8,627 nt of DNA from Hyphomicrobium_A sp943371625 (GTDB lineage: Bacteria; Pseudomonadota; Alphaproteobacteria; Rhizobiales; Hyphomicrobiaceae): NCBI GenBank assembly GCA_943371625.1, contig CALRVN010000162.1:1-8627 (forward strand), given 5' to 3'. The notes under the pieces are model-generated. The model saw only the letters and a program-made list of their open reading frames with translations, was not told the DNA's origin and searched no databases. Position numbers and translations under genes: made by a program. Below, in pieces: positions 1 through 5,975 of the stretch (positions are counted from its first letter, which is position 1; the number at the start of each line of letters is the position of its first letter).

Positions 1-1
1 C

Positions 2-808
2 ATCGGCTGGATGGCCGGCGCGCACCCTGACGGCGCCACCAAAACTGGCGAGCCGATCACCGGCCGCGATATGATTGCGCTGCTCGCCACCATCGGCATC
101 GACCTTGGCCTGCTGGCGCTCGCGATCCTTAACCCGCCGCCGCCCGAGAGCAAGCGGCCGTCATCGGCGGTCGTTCGTCAGATCCGCGGCGCAATCAACA
201 CCGCTATCCAGCGCGCGCCCGGCGCCGACATTGAGTGGGTGCGCCGTCACTTCATCTATCACCGCGGCGGCTCTTATCTCGTCATTCCGAACCTCTACAG
301 CTGCGATCCGAACAACGAGGAAGAATGCGCCAAGGCGCTGGCGATGAACCAGCTGGCAGGCGTCCTCGACGATATGGATCTCGTGCGCTGGCCCAAGGCT
401 GCGCGCTGGTGGAAGGTCCGCTGGAAGAACGAACTGACGCAGCTGAAGGCCGAAGAGAGTGAGGCGTCCATGACGGACCTCACCGACGTCCGCAAAGCCT
501 GGCTGAAGAGGATCGGCAAGAAGCCGGAGGATATGACGGAAGAGGATACAGCGTTCGAGAAGGCGCAACCGCTGCGCAATCACGGCCTATTCTCTAAAGC
601 TGAACGCGCCCTCACCATCGCAGGATGGAGCGAGAAGGCACGCCGCGACGTCGAGATCTTCCCGCTCGAGAACGTCGAGGGCCTGACGCCCATCCTCATG
701 GTGCTCGCCGATGACGGCACCCTCAAAGCCCAGGAGGAGGCCGAGGCGAAGGCCTCGGCCGAGAAGCGGTCGCTGTTCTCGTTTAAGCGCGAACCGAAGA
801 GCGCCTAG
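2..808 (+). CDS. Unrecognised membrane-anchored protein, 5'-truncated by the window edge
   Basis: I do not recognise this family. The frame is open to the left edge, so 268 residues are visible and the true start is probably outside; the first in-window ATG is at 11 and has no room for a visible ribosome binding site. Numbering from that ATG, a hydrophobic segment spans about residues 21-41 and is followed at once by a run of four prolines (NPPPP). The remaining ~220 residues are soluble and charged: an Arg/Trp-rich stretch around 125-140 (RWPKAARWWKVRWK), an acidic middle, and an Ala/Glu/Lys-rich tail. This looks like the last transmembrane helix of a larger membrane protein plus a cytoplasmic domain, but the topology is inferred. 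The gene converges on the next one, and their stop codons share bases 805-808. Coding status is supported by the long open frame; function is unknown. Confidence 0.72.
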   Translation: MGWMAGAHPDGATKTGEPITGRDMIALLATIGIDLGLLALAILNPPPPESKRPSSAVVRQIRGAINTAIQRAPGADIEWVRRHFIYHRGGSYLVIPNLYSCDPNNEEECAKALAMNQLAGVLDDMDLVRWPKAARWWKVRWKNELTQLKAEESEASMTDLTDVRKAWLKRIGKKPEDMTEEDTAFEKAQPLRNHGLFSKAERALTIAGWSEKARRDVEIFPLENVEGLTPILMVLADDGTLKAQEEAEAKASAEKRSLFSFKREPKSA

Positions 809-1071
809 GTTCGGCGCCACAGATAGACTGTGCCCGCCGCGCCGGCGATCGCGAGGATATAGGCCAGCAACTCGGAGCCGATCCCGAGGATACCGGCGAT
901 GTGGTAGCCCATGAACGAGCCGGCGATGCCGACGAGTGCATAGGTGACGTCGCCGCCTCCGGTGACGCCGGAAACTTGCCGGCCGACCCAGGTATGTCCG
1001 TACCGCAGCATTGCGAAGCCGACCGCAGCGCCGAAAACAACCAGCAGGAGGAACGTGCCTAGAGCGCTCAT
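805..1071 (-). CDS. Small GlsB/YeaQ/YmgE-like (transglycosylase-associated) membrane protein
   Basis: The product has 88 residues and is almost entirely hydrophobic, with likely membrane helices at about 4-22, 42-62 and 66-85. The glycine-rich turn before the second helix (VTGGGD) and the small-residue pattern ALVGIAGSFMGYHIAG resemble the GlsB/YeaQ/YmgE family, small inner-membrane proteins of about 80-90 residues often linked to stress but without a firm biochemical role. The assignment rests on overall pattern rather than a diagnostic residue. I chose the ATG at 1071 over an upstream ATG at 1113 because a good Shine-Dalgarno (GAGAGGTG on the minus strand) sits five bases before it, and because the longer form adds a polar 14-residue leader that spoils the N-terminal helix. 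It lies downstream of the 66-aa gene on the same strand with a 113-bp gap, and overlaps the stop of the convergent gene. Confidence 0.7.
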   Translation of the reverse strand: MSALGTFLLLVVFGAAVGFAMLRYGHTWVGRQVSGVTGGGDVTYALVGIAGSFMGYHIAGILGIGSELLAYILAIAGAAGTVYLWRRT

Positions 1072-1114
1072 GTGCGCACCTCTCGTGACGGATTGAGCCA
1101 AGACGCGAATCACT

Positions 1115-1134
1115 GTCCGCCATTGTACGCGGAC
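1115..1134. repeat. Inverted repeat between two minus-strand genes
   Basis: Perfect 6-base arms GTCCGC and GCGGAC surround an 8-base spacer (CATTGTAC). The repeat lies in the 113-bp gap between the 66-aa gene and the GlsB-like gene. It could be a weak hairpin or an operator; no T-run follows on either strand, so it is not a standard intrinsic terminator. Confidence 0.4.
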
Positions 1135-1184
1135 TTGGCGTCAATGCGCTGGGCTGTCGCGCTGTTCAATTATGGATGGGTGCT

Positions 1185-1385
1185 TCAGACGAAGATCGAG
1201 AACAGGGCGACAGCCGAGGCGGCCACGAGAGCGCCGGCCGCAAAACCGAGCAACAGCGCTGAAAAGAATGAAGAAGAATCCGGTGTCGAGCGCGACCATG
1301 CGATCTCGTTGATCGCGTCGTCTAGCGCGAGGCGCAGCTCCGTGGCCGAGAGTGTGTCGATCGAGCGGTTACGCCAGGTCATCAT
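1185..1385 (-). CDS. Small single-span membrane protein, unrecognised
   Basis: The 66-residue product has a charged N-terminal half that should form an amphipathic helix (about residues 10-31, TLSATELRLALDDAINEIAW), a short Ser/Pro-rich linker (32-39), and one C-terminal hydrophobic segment (about 41-65) ending in FSIFV. This is the layout of a tail-anchored or single-pass inner-membrane protein with a cytoplasmic helix. I do not recognise a family. A clean Shine-Dalgarno, AGGAG on the minus strand (plus positions 1396-1400), is 10 bases before the first of two tandem ATG codons, which supports translation despite the small size. It lies between two other minus-strand membrane genes with gaps of 105 and 113 bp, so co-transcription is possible but not shown. 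Confidence 0.6.
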   Translation of the reverse strand: MMTWRNRSIDTLSATELRLALDDAINEIAWSRSTPDSSSFFSALLLGFAAGALVAASAVALFSIFV

Positions 1386-1490
1386 GGGAGCCGAGCTCCT
1401 TTTACGCCAACTTTTACACCCCTTCCCTCAGCAATCAGCGTGCCAGATTTGAGATAGGCAGTCCCGGGCCGGTTCTCAATCAGCGCCTCT
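1386..1490. repeat. Intergenic stretch with short direct and inverted repeats
   Basis: CTTTTAC occurs at 1399-1405 and again at 1411-1417, a 12-base period, just upstream of and touching the ribosome binding site of the 66-aa gene. CGCCAACTT at 1405-1413 is matched by its exact reverse complement AAGTTGGCG at 1495-1503, which lies inside the 3' end of the neighbouring gene. CAATCAGCG occurs at 1432-1440 and 1477-1485. No terminator-like hairpin with a T-run is visible. These could be regulatory or chance matches. Confidence 0.35.
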
Positions 1491-2222
1491 CTAGAAGTTG
1501 GCGCGATAGAACTCCTGGCAGCCGGCGTCCGAAACGACCGGATAGGGCCGCACGTCCTGCACCGTTTGGTTACTGACCAGAACGGTCGTGTAATAGCGGG
1601 CAAACCGGCCTTCATCGCGCCCGTAGAAGTCCCGGCAATACTGCCAGACCTCGTTCTGCCCGTTCGACCGCACGTAGTCCGGGCCGCCCGCGATTGAGAC
1701 GAGTTCGGCGGTTCCCATGCCCGGCCGCACCGCCGCCCATGCCTCGGGCGGCACGCCGCACGCCGAGAATCCGAACGTAATAAGGATCGCGACCGACAGT
1801 CCCAAAACGGGCCGTGCGAAACGACGGCCTTCGCTCATTGCGCGCGTTAATGCACCTGCAACCGCAGGGCTCGCGCGGGAGACGAGAGAGATGGCATCAG
1901 GCTTGCGCGGAGTGATTTGCAGCGTTGCTGCGCGTCGCGCTTGCGCGATCTCCGGCCATGCCGGCTCCAGCTCTTCGAGCGTCCGCTGCCACAAAGCAGC
2001 GTCGGCCTTTTCGAGTTTGAACTTGCGCGCCTGCGCCTCACGCTTCGCATCGCGATCCGTCAGCGACCCGAGCCAGGCGAGGATTGCGATCGGCCCGCCG
2101 ATCATCAGCGCGAATGCGCACAGCACTGCGGTGGCGATCCCGCCGCCGGCCATCATCGAAACGGCGACGGCGACAACTGCAGCCGCGGCTGCAAGCACGA
2201 GACGTGTTCTGCTTGGCGCCAT
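1491..2222 (-). CDS. Membrane protein with C-terminal BamE/SmpA-OmlA-like domain
   Basis: The 243-residue product starts with two hydrophobic segments (about 8-30 and 31-52), then a charged coil-like region (55-105, Arg/Lys/Glu rich), a third hydrophobic segment (about 137-153) ending in FSAC at Cys155, and a soluble C-terminal domain. That domain reads VRPGMGTAELVSIAGGPDYV, then a Trp-Gln-Tyr strand and a final strand around 211-225. This matches the SmpA/OmlA (BamE) pattern of V-x-P-G-M-T followed by a helix and a G-x-P turn. BamE proteins are usually small outer-membrane lipoproteins of the beta-barrel assembly machine; related domains occur in other envelope proteins. Starting at Met129 (base 1838) would give a 115-aa protein with a lipoprotein-like signal, but the Shine-Dalgarno there is poor. 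The start at 2222 also has only a weak one (GGGATCG). The full length is reported because the frame is open throughout. Confidence 0.68.
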   Translation of the reverse strand: MAPSRTRLVLAAAAAVVAVAVSMMAGGGIATAVLCAFALMIGGPIAILAWLGSLTDRDAKREAQARKFKLEKADAALWQRTLEELEPAWPEIAQARRAATLQITPRKPDAISLVSRASPAVAGALTRAMSEGRRFARPVLGLSVAILITFGFSACGVPPEAWAAVRPGMGTAELVSIAGGPDYVRSNGQNEVWQYCRDFYGRDEGRFARYYTTVLVSNQTVQDVRPYPVVSDAGCQEFYRANF

Positions 2223-2241
2223 CCGACGATCCCGATCTTGA

Positions 2242-2255
2242 AACCGGGACCGGTT
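2242..2255. promoter_or_regulatory. Palindrome upstream of the BamE-like gene
   Basis: AACCGG, a 2-base spacer (GA) and CCGGTT form a 14-base perfect inverted repeat 20 bases before the minus-strand start at 2222. The position suits an operator controlling that gene. The regulator is unknown, and no clear -35/-10 pair was found beside it. Confidence 0.35.
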
Positions 2256-2382
2256 GTAAAGTGGTCAGCCTGCGCCAAGCTTGCGCTGCTACGAGTCACA
2301 ATCCGCGTTAGAGTCGCCTACGCAACAAATCGATGCAAAGGCGCACCACGACATTGACCAATGAGTTAAAGGACTACGGATC

Positions 2383-2424
2383 ACCTAAGTAGGTTATTGT
2401 GCATAACCTGTAGAATGACATTCT
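2383..2424. promoter_or_regulatory. Cluster of palindromes upstream of the ftcR-like gene
   Basis: Three short perfect inverted repeats are packed into 42 bases: ACCTA-AG-TAGGT at 2383-2394, AGGTTAT-TGTGC-ATAACCT at 2391-2409, and AGAATG-A-CATTCT at 2412-2424. The first two overlap and share the half-site AGGT. ACCT followed closely by GTAG also appears twice as a direct repeat (2384-2392 region and 2406-2413 region). The density in the leader of a regulator gene suggests protein-binding sites, possibly including autoregulation; this is inference from symmetry and position only. Confidence 0.45.
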
Positions 2425-2457
2425 GATCATCAAGCGATTCGGGGGCTGCGATGATCA
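2424..2457 (+). promoter_or_regulatory. Possible hairpin burying the ftcR start codon
   Basis: TGATCATC at 2424-2431 is the exact reverse complement of GATGATCA at 2450-2457, with 18 bases between. In the mRNA this 8-bp stem would include the ATG at 2451-2453 and place the G-rich putative ribosome binding site (GGGGG, 2441-2445) in the loop. That geometry could limit translation. The stem is AT-rich and its stability has not been calculated. Confidence 0.35.
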
Positions 2458-3122
2458 TAATTGTCGATGATCGTAAGGCGTTGACGGGCGTGGATGCACT
2501 TGGATTTGGGCGCGAGGGAATCTCCACTGAAGGCCTCGCTGCCTGCGATTTCCGCGACTGGGTAAGCTCGGCTCCCGAGCCCGAATTGGCGGCCGTCGAG
2601 GCCTTTGTGCTCGGCGAGTGCAATGACCGCCGCATCTTTCCGAAGATGATCAAGCAGCGCTCGCGCGCACCTGTGCTCGCCCTCAACGGCGGCCGGTCGC
2701 TGCAGGAGACGCTCGATCTCTTCGCCTCCGGCGTCGACGACGTCATCGGCAACTTGACTCACATCCACGAGATCCTTGCCCGCATCAAAGCCATCAAGCG
2801 GCGCGCCACGGTCGAGGCTGACGGCGTCGTGAGCGGTGACATCCGCGTCTTTGGCGACGGCCGCGACCCGGAAGTCAGCGGCGAGCAGCTGCACCTGCCC
2901 CGGCGCGAGCGACGCATCCTCGAGTATCTCGTGAGCAACAAGGGCCGTCGGGTAACGAAGACCCAGATCTTCAATTTCGTCTACGGCCTCTTCTCCGAAG
3001 AGATCGACGAGAACGTCATCGAAAGCCACATCTCGAAGCTGCGCAAACGGCTGCGCCACCGCCTGGGGCACGACCCGATCGATTCGCAACGCTATCTCGG
3101 CTATCGGCTGATCGACGCCTGA
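2451..3122 (+). CDS. ftcR: FtcR/Rem-type orphan flagellar response regulator (OmpR family)
   Basis: This 223-residue DNA-binding protein has a receiver-like domain (1-115) and an OmpR-type winged helix (about 127-223). The N-terminus MIIIVDDR keeps the acidic pair D6/D7. The winged helix shows LPRRERRILEYLVSNKGRRV, the recognition-helix region VIESHISKLRKRL and the terminal hairpin GYRL. Length, N-terminus and position before flgE match FtcR of Brucella and Rem of Sinorhizobium, known activators of flagellar genes. The receiver is atypical: the phosphoacceptor Asp position appears to be Glu50 (AAVEAFVLG), the Thr/Ser position is Asn79, and the conserved Lys is Asn101, so ordinary Asp phosphorylation is unlikely. 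The start at 2451 is set by this N-terminus; the Shine-Dalgarno is only a G-run. It is divergent from the BamE-like gene and 91 bp before flgE. Confidence 0.9.
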   Translation: MIIIVDDRKALTGVDALGFGREGISTEGLAACDFRDWVSSAPEPELAAVEAFVLGECNDRRIFPKMIKQRSRAPVLALNGGRSLQETLDLFASGVDDVIGNLTHIHEILARIKAIKRRATVEADGVVSGDIRVFGDGRDPEVSGEQLHLPRRERRILEYLVSNKGRRVTKTQIFNFVYGLFSEEIDENVIESHISKLRKRLRHRLGHDPIDSQRYLGYRLIDA

Positions 3123-3173
3123 TCTTCGAACGAGGTCAGACTAATTCAGCTTCGCACAAGCCGAAAATGTTGG

Positions 3174-3195
3174 AATGCAACCGGGTTGTTGCATT
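3174..3195 (+). promoter_or_regulatory. Inverted repeat in the flgE leader
   Basis: AATGCAAC and GTTGCATT are perfect 8-base arms around CGGGTT. The repeat ends five bases before the flgE Shine-Dalgarno (AGGAG, 3201-3205). It may be an mRNA hairpin affecting flgE translation or an operator. It lacks a following T-run, so it is not a convincing terminator for ftcR. Confidence 0.45.
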
Positions 3196-3213
3196 TGGCG
3201 AGGAGCAGGGCTG

Positions 3214-4476
3214 ATGGGTCTCTATAGTACGATGCGAACGAGTGCGTCCGGTATGGCTGCGCAAGCCAACCGCCTCGGCGCTGTTTCCGATAACATCGCG
3301 AACTCGAGCACCACCGGCTACAAGCGTGCCTCGATGGAGTTCTCGTCCCTCGTGCTCGACACGGGCGGAACCGAATACGTTTCGGGCAGCGTCGAGTCGA
3401 AGACACGCTATGCCATCAGCGAGCAGGGCGCCTTTAACTTCACGACCTCCGCGACCGATCTCGCCATCAAGGGCCAGGGCTTCTTCGTGGTCTCGGCGGA
3501 AAACGGCCAGACCTATCTCACCCGCGCCGGCTCGTTCGTGCCCGATGGCAACGGCGATCTCGTGAACGCTGCCGGCTACAAACTGATGGGCTACAGCCTC
3601 GCCAACGGCAGTCCGTCGGTGATCGCCAACGGCACCGGCGGTCTAGAAGTCGTGAACATCGGCTCGGTATCGCTTCAGGCGACGCCGTCGACCTCGGCCA
3701 AGTTCCAGGTCAACATGCCCTTCAACTCCACGCCGGTGATTGCGGCCAATCTGCCGTCCGCGAACGCCGCCAGCGCCCAGTACACCGCGAAGACGTCGCT
3801 CGACGCCTACGACAATCTTGGCAACAAGATTACGCTCGACGTCTACTCGACCAACCTCGGCGGCGGTAACTGGGAAGTGTCTGTCTTCAATAAGGCCAAC
3901 GCAGCAGCGGGCGGCGGCTTCCCGTACGCCGGTGGCGCGTTGTCGACGGAGACGCTGAACTTCGACAACACGACCGGCAAGCTCACGGGCGCAAGCCCCA
4001 CTTCGATCGGCGTGCCGATTCCGAACGGCGAAACGCTCACCATCGATATGACCGGCAGCACCCAGCTCGGAGCCGACTACACGCTCCTCGACGCCACCGT
4101 CGTGAACGGCAATGCGCCAAGCCCGGTTGATCGCATCGAAATCTCCGACGACGGAACGCTCTTCACCGTCTTCGAGAGCGGCACCCGCATCCCGACCTAC
4201 AAGATCCCGCTCGCCGGCGTCGCGAGTCCCGACAACTTGCAGCCGATGGCCGGCAACGTCTTCGTGACGACCGCCGACTCTGGCGAAGTCCAGCTCGGTT
4301 TCCCCGGTGAAAGCGGCTTTGGGACGATGGTGTCCGGCGCCCTCGAGCAGTCGACCGTCGACCTCGCATCCGAGCTTACGACCATGATCGAGGCCGAACG
4401 CAACTACACCGCCAACTCGAAGGTGTTCCAGACCGGCGCCGAGTTGATGGAAGTCCTGGTCAACCTCAAGCGCTAA
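3214..4476 (+). CDS. flgE: Flagellar hook protein FlgE
   Basis: FlgE polymerises outside the cell into the hook, the universal joint between the motor's rod and the filament. The 420-residue product has the classic axial-protein layout. The N-terminal rod motif is MGLYSTMRTSASGMAAQANR followed by NIAN at 27-30 and TTGYKR. The middle is variable and rich in Gly, Thr, Asn and Ser (surface domains D1-D2). The C-terminus has the FlgE/FlgG hallmark, with SGALEQSTVDLASELTTMI, an ERNYTANSKVFQTG stretch and the final VNLKR. I use the ATG at 3214, not the upstream in-frame ATG at 3175. AGGAG lies eight bases before 3214, the family N-terminus begins there, and the extra 13 residues would be foreign to hook proteins. 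It is the first gene of a plus-strand run after ftcR, with flgK 28 bp downstream. Confidence 0.96.
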   Translation: MGLYSTMRTSASGMAAQANRLGAVSDNIANSSTTGYKRASMEFSSLVLDTGGTEYVSGSVESKTRYAISEQGAFNFTTSATDLAIKGQGFFVVSAENGQTYLTRAGSFVPDGNGDLVNAAGYKLMGYSLANGSPSVIANGTGGLEVVNIGSVSLQATPSTSAKFQVNMPFNSTPVIAANLPSANAASAQYTAKTSLDAYDNLGNKITLDVYSTNLGGGNWEVSVFNKANAAAGGGFPYAGGALSTETLNFDNTTGKLTGASPTSIGVPIPNGETLTIDMTGSTQLGADYTLLDATVVNGNAPSPVDRIEISDDGTLFTVFESGTRIPTYKIPLAGVASPDNLQPMAGNVFVTTADSGEVQLGFPGESGFGTMVSGALEQSTVDLASELTTMIEAERNYTANSKVFQTGAELMEVLVNLKR

Positions 4477-4504
4477 GGCAAACAGTTAGGCTCGGGAATT
4501 CGCA

Positions 4505-5971
4505 ATGTCGCTTTCGGCCAGTCTCAACGCAGCAGTATCGTCCCTGGCCACGACGGCGGATCAAACGTCGGTCCTCTCGCGCAATATTGCTCGCGCGGGA
4601 GACAGTTCGGCGTCGCGCAAGAACGCGGAAGTCATCACGGTCCCGGGTTTCGGAGTGCGCCAAGCCTCCGTGACCCGGGTCGCGAACGTCGCGCTCTTCA
4701 ACAATGTTCTCCAATCTACATCCAGCGCCTCGGGCTATCGCGTCATCGCTGATTCCCTCGGGCAGCTGGAGCAGACCGTCAACGACACCGAACTCGACTC
4801 ATCGCCGGCAGCACTGCTGCAGAAGCTGAACGACGCGCTTCAACGCTACTCCGGCGCCCCCGACAGTCTCTCCGCCGGCCAGGCCGCCGTGGCGGCGGCA
4901 CGCGATGTCGTGACGTCGCTGAATAACGCGACCAAGGTCGTTCAGACGGTCCGCAGCCAGGCCGATGCCGATCTCGCCGGTGCAGTCGGCACACTCAACT
5001 CCCTGCTGACGCGCTATGGCGAGGTCAACGCCGAGATCATCAAGGGTACGCGGGTCGGTGCGGACGTTACCGATCACCTGGATCAGCGCGATCAGCTCTT
5101 GAAGCAGATCTCCGAGGAGATCGGCATCAAGACATACACGCGCGCCAACAACGACATGGCGATCTACACCGATAGTGGTGTGACGCTGTTCGACGGGACC
5201 GCGCGATCGATCAGCTTCCAGCGCACGTCGACTTTCTCGGCCGGGACGGTCGGCAACGCAGTCTACGCCGACGGCGTGCCGATCACCGGCAGCGCCACCA
5301 CCATGGGTGTCGACTCCGGACGCATCAACGGCCTCGCCAAGGTCCGCGACGACATCGCCGTAACCTATCAGAATCAGCTCGACGAGGTCGCCCGCGGCCT
5401 CATCACGGCATTCGCCGAAAGCGACCAGAGCGTCGTCCCGGTGCTGCCCGACGTCGCCGGCCTCTTCACTTGGAGCGGCGGTCCCGCGCTTCCCGGCGCT
5501 ACACTGTCGCCCGGTCTCGCCGCATCCATCAAGCTCAACGCGGCTGTCGACCCCGACCAGGGCGGCGATGCCAAGCGCTTGCGTGACGGTGGCATGGGCG
5601 GCGCAGCCTATGTCTACAACGCCGGGGGCGACGCCGGTTTCACAAACCGCATCGACCAGTTGGTCGACAAGCTCAACGGCGCGCAGGCCTTCGACCCCGC
5701 AGCCAAGCTGTCCACGACGACGAACCTCAAGAGCTTCGCCGCGGCTTCTGCGGGTTGGCTCGAGGAATCCCGCAGCTCCGCCAGCAACGACGCCGACTAC
5801 GGCGAGACCCTTCTCGTTCGGTCGTCCGATGCGCATTCCAAGGTTACAGGCGTCAACCTCGATGAGGAGATGACGCTGATGCTTCAGCTCGAGAGAACCT
5901 ACCAGGCATCCAGCAAATTGATTTCGACGATCGATTCGATGCTCGACTCACTCCTGACATCGATACGGTGA
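4505..5971 (+). CDS. flgK: Hook-filament junction protein FlgK (HAP1)
   Basis: FlgK is secreted through the flagellar export gate and forms the first junction ring between hook and filament. The 488-residue product has the conserved N-terminal helix (MSLSASLNAAVSSLATTADQ, then NIA at 27-29). A long helical region follows (about 85-200), including LLTRYGEVNAEI and DHLDQRDQLLKQISEEIGI, which is typical of FlgK domain D1. The C-terminal FlgK/FlgE-like helix is VNLDEEMTLMLQLERTYQAS to the end. The usual NTPGYSRQ motif after NIA is replaced by a Ser/Ala-rich RAGDSSASRK, in line with my recollection of other rhizobial FlgK proteins. The Shine-Dalgarno is weak (CGGGA). The stop is followed after four bases by flgL. 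Confidence 0.94.
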   Translation: MSLSASLNAAVSSLATTADQTSVLSRNIARAGDSSASRKNAEVITVPGFGVRQASVTRVANVALFNNVLQSTSSASGYRVIADSLGQLEQTVNDTELDSSPAALLQKLNDALQRYSGAPDSLSAGQAAVAAARDVVTSLNNATKVVQTVRSQADADLAGAVGTLNSLLTRYGEVNAEIIKGTRVGADVTDHLDQRDQLLKQISEEIGIKTYTRANNDMAIYTDSGVTLFDGTARSISFQRTSTFSAGTVGNAVYADGVPITGSATTMGVDSGRINGLAKVRDDIAVTYQNQLDEVARGLITAFAESDQSVVPVLPDVAGLFTWSGGPALPGATLSPGLAASIKLNAAVDPDQGGDAKRLRDGGMGGAAYVYNAGGDAGFTNRIDQLVDKLNGAQAFDPAAKLSTTTNLKSFAAASAGWLEESRSSASNDADYGETLLVRSSDAHSKVTGVNLDEEMTLMLQLERTYQASSKLISTIDSMLDSLLTSIR

Positions 5972-5975
5972 GGTC

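Noticed and set aside
587..1144. 185-codon minus-strand open frame across the end of the first gene and the GlsB-like gene
   Set aside because: It is Arg/His-rich, has no family resemblance, and conflicts with better-supported genes in two other frames.
1072..1184. Promoter for the GlsB-like gene (TTGACG with TACAAT on the minus strand)
   Set aside because: The two elements are only 11 bases apart, too close for a sigma-70-type promoter.
2223..2390. CtrA site, tRNA fragment or attachment site in the divergent intergenic region
   Set aside because: No TTAA-N7-TTAA pair, no cloverleaf-like pairing and no long direct repeat were found.
2430..3089. 219-codon open frame antisense to the ftcR-like gene
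   Set aside because: The sense frame encodes a clear OmpR-family regulator, and the antisense product has no recognisable features.
3174..3195. Rho-independent terminator after ftcR
   Set aside because: The stem is AT-rich and has no T-run after it, only TTTGGCG.
3175..3213. Upstream ATG at 3175 as the flgE start
   Set aside because: It adds 13 residues foreign to hook proteins, and AGGAG is placed correctly for 3214 instead; the extra region is the leader hairpin.
3170..3213. Sigma-54 promoter before flgE
   Set aside because: TGG and TTGCA are present but not with the required GG-N10-GC spacing.
4799..5836. Long 345-codon open frame antisense to flgK
   Set aside because: It is a shadow of the GC-rich third positions of flgK; the product is a Val/Gly/Asp/Arg-rich composition typical of antisense frames, with no recognisable domain.
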